Source of the DNA: CAZDQL01 sp964507325
GTDB taxonomy: Bacteria > Planctomycetota > UBA1135 > GCA-002686595
Assembly: GCA_964507325.1 (NCBI GenBank)
Contig: CAZDQL010000003.1
Coordinates: 62,001-126,000, forward strand
Length of the DNA stretch: 64,000 bases
Reading direction: 5' to 3'
Every line of letters starts with the position of its first letter. Positions within the stretch are counted from its first letter, which is position 1. The notes beneath the pieces are model-generated. The model was not told the origin of the DNA. It saw only the letters and a list, made by a program, of their open reading frames with translations, and did no database searches. Made by a program: the position numbers and the translations under genes. Positions 25,466 to 33,652 of this stretch are shown piece after piece.

Positions 25466-28440
25466 TGTTCTCGCCCGGCTTCATCGGACTCGCCGTGCTG
25501 CTGTACGTGGGCGGCCTGTTGCTGGTCGCATTCTGGGGCGAGCGGTCGGGCAGAGGCGCCAAGAAGCACCGCGGCCAGGCCTACATCTACGCTCTCTCGA
25601 TGACCGTCTACTGCACGTCCTGGACCTACTACGGCAGCGTGGGGAAGGCGGCGACGACGGGGCCCCTGTTCCTGGCCATCTATCTCGGTCCGACCCTCGG
25701 ACTCCTGTTCGCGTGGATTGTCATCCGCAAGATCATCCGCGCCAAGAACCTCTGTCACGTCACCAGCATCGCTGACTTCCTCTCTTCTCGCTACAGCAAG
25801 TCCCAGGGGATCGCGGCTCTGGCGACGGTCATCGTCCTCGTCGGCACGATGCCGTACGTCGCTCTGCAGCTGAAGGCGGTGACCACGACGTTCCATCTGG
25901 TGACGGGGGCCGACCTCGAGCAGGCCTCCTGGTTGTCGAGGAACATCGGTCCGGTGATCGTCCTCGTCATGCTGGCGTTCACCATTCTGTTCGGTGTGCG
26001 TCGTCTCGACCCGACGGAACGGCACCAGGGCATGATCCTGGCCCTAAGCGTGGAATGCTGCATCAAGCTGCTGGCGTTCCTTGCGGCGGGAATCTACGTG
26101 ACGTTCTTCCTCTTCGACGGGTTCGGCGACCTCGTCGGCAGGGCCATGCAGAACGGCGGGCCGGCGCAGAACGTCCTGGAATACTCGCCGCCCTTCTCGA
26201 CCTGGGCGACCTTCATGGTGCTGGCGATGTCGGCGTTCTTCTTCCTGCCACGCCAGTTCCACGTGACCGTGGTCGAGAACTCGGATGAGGATCACCTGCG
26301 GACCGCCCAGTGGTTCGTCCCCCTCTACCTCATCCTCATCAATCTCTTCGTCATCCCGATCGCCATGGCAGGCTTGCTGCTGGGCCACGCCCCGCAGGCG
26401 GCGGACACTTTCGTGTTGCTCCTGCCGCTGGAGAACGGGCAATCCTGGCTCTCGCTGTTGGTCTTCCTCGGTGGCTTCTCAGCCGCCATGGGCATGGTCG
26501 TCATCTGCATGATGACGGTCTCGACGATGGTGACGAATCACCTGCTGCTGCCGGTAATCGACCGCTTCAACAGTCTCGGCTTCCTGAAGCAACATCTGTT
26601 GAGGTGTCGCTGGGCGGCCGTGGCCGTAGTCCTGGGGATCGGCTACCTCTTCACCACGACGGTGGGCGACTCCTACATGCTCGTCAACATGGGGATGCTC
26701 TCCTTCGCGGCGGTCCTGGTGCTCGTGCCGCCGATCCTGGGCGGGCTGTTCTGGAGCAAGGGCAACAAGGCAGGCGCATTCGCCGGCCTTGCCGCCGGGT
26801 TCTCGGTCTGGACCTACACCCTTCTCGTGCCGGCGCTCGCCAAGAGCGGCTGGATTCCGGAGAGCGTCGTGAACGAGGGCCCATTCGGAATCAGCCTGCT
26901 GAGGCCCGAGGGCCTCATGGGGCTCTCGGGGATACATCATCTGACCCATGCGGTCCTCTGGATCCTGGGCATCGAGATTGTCGCTTACATCTCATGCTCG
27001 CTGCTGTCACGAACCAGCGACACCGAGGCCGAGCTGCGGGAGGAGTTCCTCGGCTTGCTGCAGACACAGCAGTCGGATGACGTTGCCATCGAGTGCGACG
27101 AGACCATCGACCTGGAGTTGAAGCGGGAGATTCTCCAGCGGTTGCTTGGCCAGTACCTCAGCGAGGAGGATGCGCGCAAAGCCGCGACGCGGAGCATCCG
27201 CGGAGCAGGCATTCAGGAGAAGCCTCTCATCACGATTCTCGAACTCGCTGACCTGCTCAAAGCGGCGGAGAGGATCCTGAGCGGCTGCATCGGCTCGGCC
27301 TCTGCCTTCGAGTCCGTGAGGGACAGCGGTCTCTTCAGCGAGCAGGAGACCAAGGAACTGTCGACCGCCTACCACGACGCCCTGGCCCGGATGAAGGTGA
27401 CGCCGGCGGAGCTCCGCCGACGGGTGAGCATTCACCAGGAGCGGGAAGCTCTCCTCAGCGCCCAGGCGAAGGACCTGGAAGCTCTGGTCGAGCAGCGCAC
27501 CAATCAGCTGCAGAAGACGAACTCCGAGCTGAGGAACGAGGTCGAAACCCGTCGCCGCACGGAGCGCGAAAAGGAGCGGCTCAACGACCGGCTGGTGAAG
27601 GCCTCGAGAAAGGCCGGCATGGCGGAGGTGGCCAGCAACGTGCTGCACAACGTCGGCAACATCCTCAACAGCGTGAACGTCTCGGCCGGTGTGCTCGAGC
27701 AGACGGCCCGCGACTTCCGCGTGAGCCGGCTGGCGGAAGTCGTGGACATGCTGGAGACGAAGAAGGACGACCTCGGCACATTCCTCAGCGAGGACGACCG
27801 CGGCAAGCTCCTGCCCACGTACCTCTCCGGCCTGAGCAAGAACATGGAGGAGGACAGGGAGACCTTCCTGGGAGAAATCTCCCGCCTCAACGGCAGTATT
27901 GGCCACATCATCGAAGTCATTCGGGTCCAGCAGGACTACGCAAGACCCTGGGTTGTCGATGAACACCTCCTCGTCCGTGACCTCCTGGAAGACGCGACCC
28001 GCATCGCCTGTCCGACTCGGTCCAACGGCACCTTCGAGTTGCACCTGGAGGTCCCGGAGGATCTCACCATCGACGTCGACAAGCACAAGGTCATTCAGGT
28101 ACTCGTCAATCTCGTGAGGAACGCGAAGCATTCGCTCCGCGAGGCCTACCCCAATGGAGGCGGCGAGATGACGATCCGGGGCACGACGCGCGAGGACGAG
28201 GTGGTGATCGAGGTCGAAGACAACGGCGTTGGCATCGCGAAGGAGAACCTGGGACTCCTGTTCCAGTACGGATTCACGACGAAGGAGGACGGCCATGGAT
28301 TCGGCCTACATGGAAGTGGGAACACTGCGAGAGAACTAGGCGGCTGGATCGAAGCGCACAGCGACGGCCCGGGACAGGGTGCACTCTTCACCTTCTTCCT
28401 GCCTGGAGCTACGCCGCCGGTGAAAGCGAGCGCGTCATGA
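25465..28440 (+). CDS. Transporter-like sensor histidine kinase (SSS-STAC-HisKA-HATPase)
   Basis: A 991-residue membrane kinase. Residues about 1-520 form a sodium/solute-symporter fold (LYVGGLLLVAFWGERSG ... IYALSMTVYCTSWTYYGS). Residues about 540-640 look like a STAC domain (ITILELADLLKAAERILSG, IGSASAFESV). A coiled coil (670-715, EALVEQRTNQLQKTNSE) leads to a dimerisation box with the phospho-acceptor His728 in NVLHNVGNILNSVNVS, a known variant H-box. The ATPase domain shows VLVNLVRNAKHS (N), VEDNGVGI (G1) and GHGFGLHG (G2). No PAS and no receiver domain, unlike CbrA or CrbS. It should sense a transported or bound nutrient. Coupled to both neighbours by overlaps (TGATG, ATGA). Confidence 0.9.
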   Translation: MFSPGFIGLAVLLYVGGLLLVAFWGERSGRGAKKHRGQAYIYALSMTVYCTSWTYYGSVGKAATTGPLFLAIYLGPTLGLLFAWIVIRKIIRAKNLCHVTSIADFLSSRYSKSQGIAALATVIVLVGTMPYVALQLKAVTTTFHLVTGADLEQASWLSRNIGPVIVLVMLAFTILFGVRRLDPTERHQGMILALSVECCIKLLAFLAAGIYVTFFLFDGFGDLVGRAMQNGGPAQNVLEYSPPFSTWATFMVLAMSAFFFLPRQFHVTVVENSDEDHLRTAQWFVPLYLILINLFVIPIAMAGLLLGHAPQAADTFVLLLPLENGQSWLSLLVFLGGFSAAMGMVVICMMTVSTMVTNHLLLPVIDRFNSLGFLKQHLLRCRWAAVAVVLGIGYLFTTTVGDSYMLVNMGMLSFAAVLVLVPPILGGLFWSKGNKAGAFAGLAAGFSVWTYTLLVPALAKSGWIPESVVNEGPFGISLLRPEGLMGLSGIHHLTHAVLWILGIEIVAYISCSLLSRTSDTEAELREEFLGLLQTQQSDDVAIECDETIDLELKREILQRLLGQYLSEEDARKAATRSIRGAGIQEKPLITILELADLLKAAERILSGCIGSASAFESVRDSGLFSEQETKELSTAYHDALARMKVTPAELRRRVSIHQEREALLSAQAKDLEALVEQRTNQLQKTNSELRNEVETRRRTEREKERLNDRLVKASRKAGMAEVASNVLHNVGNILNSVNVSAGVLEQTARDFRVSRLAEVVDMLETKKDDLGTFLSEDDRGKLLPTYLSGLSKNMEEDRETFLGEISRLNGSIGHIIEVIRVQQDYARPWVVDEHLLVRDLLEDATRIACPTRSNGTFELHLEVPEDLTIDVDKHKVIQVLVNLVRNAKHSLREAYPNGGGEMTIRGTTREDEVVIEVEDNGVGIAKENLGLLFQYGFTTKEDGHGFGLHGSGNTARELGGWIEAHSDGPGQGALFTFFLPGATPPVKASAS

Positions 28441-29861
28441 TGGAAACAGCACCCGCGACCCGGATCATCATCATTGATGACACCCAGGCCATCCACGACG
28501 ACTTCAGCAAGGTCCTCTCACCGAGGCAGAGTGCGCAGGAGGACGAGCTCCTCGAACTCGAGTCGCAGATCTTCCACGAGGAGGGCGACGACGCCGCAGG
28601 CGAGGACTTCGAGCTCGACCACGCCTTTCAGGGCAAGGAAGGCCTGGACATGGTCAAGCAGGCGCTGGAGGAGGGACGCCCCTACTCGCTGGCGTTCGTC
28701 GACGTGCGCATGCCGCCCGGCATCGATGGAGTGGAAACGACTGAACGCCTGCTCGAGCTCGATCCGACGCTCCAGATCGTACTCTGCACCGCGTTCTCCG
28801 ATCACACGTGGCGCAGCATCAGCGAGCGCATCGGCCCGCAGGACGGATTCCTGGTCCTGAAGAAGCCGTTCGATTCCATCGAGGTGCTCCAGTTCGCCCA
28901 CACCTTGACCAGAAAGTGGACCGTGCAGCGGGAGACGGCGCGGCTGCTCGAAGACCTCGAGGATCTCGTTGCCGATAGAACCAGTCAGCTCCAAAAGGAG
29001 ATGGAAGAGCGGCTAAGGGTCGAGGCCGACCTGCGCATGTCGCAGAAGCTCGACAGCATCGGCCAGCTCGCGGCAGGCATCGCCCACGAGATCAACACGC
29101 CGATCCAGTTCGTCGGCGACAACACGCGCTTCCTGCAGGACGTGTTTGGCGACATTCTCGAGCTGGTCATGCACTATCGGGTGGCATGCAAGCTGTTGGA
29201 GGATCACCACGCCGAGGCCGTGGCGAAGGTAGTGGAGGCGGAGGAAGAGGTCGATATCGAGTTCGTTCAGAAGGAGGTCCCGGAATCGCTGCAGTCCTCG
29301 CTGGAAGGCATCGAAAAGGTGGCCGGTATCGTGAGGGCGCTGAGGGAGTTCTCACACCCGGGCGGCGGTGAAAAGGACGCGGCCGACCTGAATCGGGCCA
29401 TTGAGAACACCGTGGCCGTGAGCCGCAGCGAGTACAAGTACGTGGCGGACGTGGAACTTCAGCTCGAGGAGATCCCGTCGGTGTCGTGCCATCTGGGCGA
29501 GATCAACCAGGTCATCCTGAACCTGTTGGTCAACGCCGCCCACGCCATCGGCGACAATGGTGGAGCGGGCGACGAGCGGGGCAAGATCACGATCGCATCC
29601 CGCGTCGACGGAGACGACGTCGTCATCTCGGTCAAGGACACGGGCGGCGGGATTCCGGAGGAGATCGCGGACAAGGTCTTCGACCCGTTCTTCACGACGA
29701 AGGATGTCGGCCGCGGCACGGGACAGGGGCTCTCCATCGCACGCGCGTGCATCGTCGAAAAGCACGGCGGCGACCTCTCCTTCGATGTCGAGGAGGGCGT
29801 GGGAACGACCTTCCACATCAGAGTGCCGATCAGCGGATCGCCGGCGTCGGCGGAGTCCTAG
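28437..29861 (+). CDS. Receiver-histidine kinase fusion (REC-HisKA-HATPase)
   Basis: A 474-residue cytoplasmic protein starting at 28437 with an ATGA overlap on the sensor kinase. The receiver domain has Asp14/Asp15, an unusual acidic insertion (about residues 35-60), phospho-acceptor Asp89 in LAFVDVRMPPG and Lys143 in LKKPFD. A coiled linker (160-200) leads to the H-box His217 in LAAGIAHEINTPIQFVGDN; the ATPase domain shows QVILNLLVNAAHAIG, VKDTGGGIP and GTGQGLSI. There is no DNA-binding, GGDEF or other output domain. It probably takes phosphate from, or is modulated by, the upstream kinase and passes it to a regulator encoded elsewhere, forming a relay. Confidence 0.9.
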   Translation: MMETAPATRIIIIDDTQAIHDDFSKVLSPRQSAQEDELLELESQIFHEEGDDAAGEDFELDHAFQGKEGLDMVKQALEEGRPYSLAFVDVRMPPGIDGVETTERLLELDPTLQIVLCTAFSDHTWRSISERIGPQDGFLVLKKPFDSIEVLQFAHTLTRKWTVQRETARLLEDLEDLVADRTSQLQKEMEERLRVEADLRMSQKLDSIGQLAAGIAHEINTPIQFVGDNTRFLQDVFGDILELVMHYRVACKLLEDHHAEAVAKVVEAEEEVDIEFVQKEVPESLQSSLEGIEKVAGIVRALREFSHPGGGEKDAADLNRAIENTVAVSRSEYKYVADVELQLEEIPSVSCHLGEINQVILNLLVNAAHAIGDNGGAGDERGKITIASRVDGDDVVISVKDTGGGIPEEIADKVFDPFFTTKDVGRGTGQGLSIARACIVEKHGGDLSFDVEEGVGTTFHIRVPISGSPASAES

Positions 29862-30143
29862 GGCTGACTGTCTGCCGCCACTACTCCGGCTGACGGCGCT
29901 CTGCTCCTCGCCGCGCCCCTCGCGCACAGGCGTGGGCAGTTGCCAGGGAGTGAACGGCTGCGGGAGGGATGCGCCGCCTGCTTCCAGGCTGCCGTGGTGC
30001 GGGATCACATTCGATGTGTACCCGGAGATGAATCGCGTCGGCTGGCCTGGGCCTGGTCGCACCACTCCCCGGGACCCCATCTTCATCGGATGGCTAGAAT
30101 GGGCCCCGCTCCTCCACCGCACGATTCAACCGAGGGATCCACC
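29862..30143. other. Non-coding gap after the kinase operon
   Basis: 282 bp with no supportable gene. It must contain the promoter of the following secreted protein; I saw no clear terminator hairpin with a T-tract and no clear promoter boxes. Confidence 0.4.
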
Positions 30144-31712
30144 ATGCGCCGCGCTTGCTTGTTGATGGCCGTCTTCTTCCTCACCCTCCCCACTCCGGCC
30201 CAAGAGAACCTCCGCACGCTCGAGGGTCCCGGCGTCGAGGTCAAGTTCCTCACGCCGGGAGGGCGCGACACCTGGAAGATCGAGGTCGAGGACGGGGAGA
30301 CGCTGATCGCAGCCGTCGACACCACCGAATTCGATCCGGTGCTGCGACTGATCGGGCCCGACGAGGTCGAGCTCCTCGCCGTCGACGACGAGGGCAGCAA
30401 GAGCCGCTTCGCGCGGCGGCTCGATCGCGGCGGCGAGTACCGCATCGTCGTCCACGGCTTCGAGGATCGCGGGGGCGGCAACTACCGGCTCGAGGTGCAG
30501 CGCTTTCGTGCCGACCCGCTGCGGATCGGGGACGAGGTGGCTCTCCAGCTCGGAGCCGACGGACGTGCCTACAGGAGGTTCGATGCGATCGAGGACGAGG
30601 TCCTCGTTCCGCGCGCGGAGGGGGCCGCTGCTTCCACTTCGCTGCTCGACCCGACCGGTCGCCCGATCGCCGACTGGATGTCGACCTTCCGCATCGAGCA
30701 TCCCGGCGAGCACGTGCTGGTCATCCAGGGCCAGCCGAGAACGCGGGTGCGTCTGCGCGTGCGGCGCGCCGAGCGACGTTTCCTGGTCGACGGGGAGGAG
30801 ATCGCCGAGGAGCTGTCTCCCGGCGCGCTGCACCTCTGGCAGATGCAGTGCTCGCCGCTCGACTTCCGCACGCTCGAGATCGTGCGCCGCGACGGGGTGG
30901 TCTCGCGCCTGGTCTTCACCGGGGACCGGGGCGATGCGAACCGCATCCTCGGCCAGCAGGGCTTCGACCTGCGCGCCCTGCCCGTGTCGAGCAAGGGGAA
31001 TCGCCAGCGCTACGCCACGCTCTTCGGCCGCAAGGGTCCCTTCGAGCTCCAGGTCCTGTCCACCTCCCCGCACTCGCGGAGCTACCGCATGTCGAGGAGC
31101 GACCCGACGCGAGCGCTGCAAGCCCCCGGAGTGGCGGCGGGTGATCTCGCAGTCGGCGGGTCCGACTTCTACTCCTTCGAGGCCAAGCCGGGACAGCTAC
31201 TGCGGGTGCAGCTCTCCTCGCAGGCCTTCGACACCTACCTGCGGCTCCATGACGCTCGCGGTCTCGAGCTCCAGGGCAACGACGACGACGGGACCGACCT
31301 GAACAGCGCGCTGGAGCTCCTGGTCCGGGAGGGCGGACCTCTGCGCCTGCAGGTGTCGGCACACGGCGACGGTGGGGGGGGGCAGTACGAGCTCCGGCTC
31401 AGCGAGCTCACGATCCCCACGCTCGCAGCGGGCGAGGTGGCGAGGGGCACCGCCGGCGCGAGCGCTCGCCAGTACTGGCGCTTCGAGGGTCGAGCGGGGC
31501 AGAGCGTGATCCTCAGCGTGCGCTCCTCGGAGTTCGATCCCCGCGTGAAAGTCCTCGGACCAGACGGCGTGATCGTCGGCGAGGACGACGATGGGGGAGT
31601 GGATCGGGACAGCCTGCTGCCGTTGCAGCTGGCGGCCAGCGGTGGGTACACCTTCTGGGTCGACGGACGCGGCTCGGGGGAGTACGAGCTGCGGTTGATC
31701 CTGCTCGAGTGA
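30144..31712 (+). CDS. Secreted protein with PPC-type beta-sandwich repeats
   Basis: A 522-residue protein from ATG 30144, which gives a signal peptide (MRRACLLMAVFFLTLPTPAQ) cleaved near AQ-E. At least three copies of the bacterial pre-peptidase C-terminal (PPC) fold are visible, with the repeating logic 'WKI/YSFEA/YWRFEG ... FDPVLRL/FDTYLRL/FDPRVKV ... DDDG': about residues 20-115, 330-425 and 430-522, with a less typical middle part. No catalytic domain is present, so it is probably a surface adhesin or assembly factor rather than an enzyme. Not obviously linked to the kinase operon; the symporter gene follows 160 bp downstream. Confidence 0.75.
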   Translation: MRRACLLMAVFFLTLPTPAQENLRTLEGPGVEVKFLTPGGRDTWKIEVEDGETLIAAVDTTEFDPVLRLIGPDEVELLAVDDEGSKSRFARRLDRGGEYRIVVHGFEDRGGGNYRLEVQRFRADPLRIGDEVALQLGADGRAYRRFDAIEDEVLVPRAEGAAASTSLLDPTGRPIADWMSTFRIEHPGEHVLVIQGQPRTRVRLRVRRAERRFLVDGEEIAEELSPGALHLWQMQCSPLDFRTLEIVRRDGVVSRLVFTGDRGDANRILGQQGFDLRALPVSSKGNRQRYATLFGRKGPFELQVLSTSPHSRSYRMSRSDPTRALQAPGVAAGDLAVGGSDFYSFEAKPGQLLRVQLSSQAFDTYLRLHDARGLELQGNDDDGTDLNSALELLVREGGPLRLQVSAHGDGGGGQYELRLSELTIPTLAAGEVARGTAGASARQYWRFEGRAGQSVILSVRSSEFDPRVKVLGPDGVIVGEDDDGGVDRDSLLPLQLAASGGYTFWVDGRGSGEYELRLILLE

Positions 31713-31872
31713 CGCTGAGCGAGATGCGGAGGCGCTGTTCCCTGCCCCTCATCCACGTGCGGAACGGCAGGTTGTGCCGGACCACAGTCGGGAGGCAGGT
31801 CAGCGCCGAGGTCTGCTGTTTCGACGCGCTTCCCTCCGTACGGGACGGGAAGTACGGTAGCGACACGATCCC

Positions 31873-33642
31873 ATGCAGCTGACCCCCCTCGACCTCGCCA
31901 CCTTCATCGGCTTCCTCGTGGTCGTCGTGGGCGTTTCGCTGTACGCCTCACGACGCGAGCGTAGCGGAGAGGACTACTTCCTGGCGGGGCGCAAGCTCAC
32001 CTGGTGGCTGATCGGGTTCTCGCTGATCGCCTCGAACATCTCCACCGAGCATTTCGTGGGGATGGCGGGCTCCGCCTTCGGCTCCTTCGGGCTGGCGGTG
32101 GCCAGCTACGAGTGGATCGCGGCCATCACTCTAGTGGTCGTCGCCCTATGGCTCTTGCCACTGTTCCTGAAGGCGGGCATCTACACCATGCCCGAGTTCC
32201 TCGAGCGGCGTTACACGACGGGCACGCGGACCACCATGTCGGTCTACCTCCTGGTGCTCACCGTGGTAGCGGTGCTGGTCACCGTGCTCTACAGCGGCTC
32301 CCGCGGCCTCGACGGCGTGTTCGATTTCAGCGGCATGCTCGAGCGACGCTTCGACCTGGCGCCCGAGAAGGCGGATTTCTGGGCCATGTGGGGAGGCGCC
32401 TGGCTGATCGGCATCGTGGCCGGCGTCTACACCATCTACGGGGGTTTGAAGGCGGTGGTGTGGTCGGATCTCCTGCAGGGAGCCGCCCTCATGCTCGGCG
32501 GCGCCATCGTGCTCTACCTGGGCTTGAAGCTGGTCGGGGGAGGGGAGCTGATCAAGGACGGGGGGGTCGCCGGCGGCAGCGTGATCGACGGGTGGAAGAA
32601 CTTCAGCACCACCAATGCCGACAAGCTGCACACCTTGAAGCCCGCCAGCGACAAGGACATGCCCTGGACGATCATGATCGTCGGCATCTGGATCCCCAAC
32701 TTCTTCTACTGGGGGATGAACCAGTTCATCACGCAGCGCACCCTCGGAGCGCGTTCCCTCGCCGACGGTCAAAAGGGGATCTTCCTGGCGTGCGTCATGA
32801 AGCTCATCATCCCCTTCATCATCGTGGTGCCCGGGATCATCGCCTTCCAGGCGTTCGGCACGGAAATCCTCGCCTCGGCGGGAGGGGACCAGGGCAAGGC
32901 CGGCGAGCTGGCCTATCCCTACCTGATTCGCAACATCATGCCGCCCGTGCTACGCGGAGTGATGCTGGCCGCCCTGGCCGGGGCCGTGATGTCCACCTTC
33001 AACTCCGGCATCAACTCGGCCTCGACGCTCTTCACCGTCGACCTCTACGGCAAGCTCGTGAACCGGGGCGCCACCGCTCGCGAACAGGTCCGGGTCGGGC
33101 GGATCACCACGGCCGTCATCGCCCTGGTGGCCTGCTTGCTGGCCCCTCTGCCGGGACGCTTCGAGGGCGTCTTCAACTACATCCAGGAGATCTGGGGCTT
33201 CATCTCACCGGCCATCGTCGCGGCCTTCTTCTTCGGAGCGATCCTGCGCAAGGCGCCCGCCGTAGCGGGGTTGGTCGCCCTGCTGGTCGGACCCGTCATC
33301 TACGCCCTGTTCCGCGTGCCGGGATGGATCATGACCGGCCTCGGCTACTCCCTGGACGGGGAGGGTCGGGCCGTATACGCCGCGGAGAACGGATCCACGC
33401 AGCTCGTCTCCGGGCTCGCGAAGCACCTCTACGAGTTCACGCAGATCACGTACCTGCACCACATGTCCATCACCCTGGGCATCCTCTTCGTCGTCATGCT
33501 GGCGATGCGGCTCCTCGCCCCCCGGACCGTCGCAGCGACGCGAGAGGAGGCGCTGGTGGACCTGACCCCGTATCGGCATCGCTACCTGGTGGGAGGAGCG
33601 ATCTTCCTCGCCACGGTGGCGCTGTACGTCGTCTTCCGCTAG
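31873..33642 (+). CDS. SSS-family sodium/solute symporter (SGLT-like)
   Basis: A 589-residue membrane protein. TM1 (LATFIGFLVVVVGVSLYASRR) is followed by EDYFLAGRKLTWWLIG and SNISTEHFVGMAGSAFGSFG, an arrangement typical of SGLT/VSGLT-like members; YTIYGGLKAVVWSDLLQG and AALAGAVMSTFNSGINSASTLFTVDLY are further landmarks. About 14 membrane helices are visible, with a soluble loop near residues 235-260. It likely imports a sugar or myo-inositol-like compound with sodium. It converges with the GH31 gene 10 bp away; both could serve the same oligosaccharide although on opposite strands. Confidence 0.9.
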   Translation: MQLTPLDLATFIGFLVVVVGVSLYASRRERSGEDYFLAGRKLTWWLIGFSLIASNISTEHFVGMAGSAFGSFGLAVASYEWIAAITLVVVALWLLPLFLKAGIYTMPEFLERRYTTGTRTTMSVYLLVLTVVAVLVTVLYSGSRGLDGVFDFSGMLERRFDLAPEKADFWAMWGGAWLIGIVAGVYTIYGGLKAVVWSDLLQGAALMLGGAIVLYLGLKLVGGGELIKDGGVAGGSVIDGWKNFSTTNADKLHTLKPASDKDMPWTIMIVGIWIPNFFYWGMNQFITQRTLGARSLADGQKGIFLACVMKLIIPFIIVVPGIIAFQAFGTEILASAGGDQGKAGELAYPYLIRNIMPPVLRGVMLAALAGAVMSTFNSGINSASTLFTVDLYGKLVNRGATAREQVRVGRITTAVIALVACLLAPLPGRFEGVFNYIQEIWGFISPAIVAAFFFGAILRKAPAVAGLVALLVGPVIYALFRVPGWIMTGLGYSLDGEGRAVYAAENGSTQLVSGLAKHLYEFTQITYLHHMSITLGILFVVMLAMRLLAPRTVAATREEALVDLTPYRHRYLVGGAIFLATVALYVVFR

Positions 33643-33652
33643 TACGCCGCGC

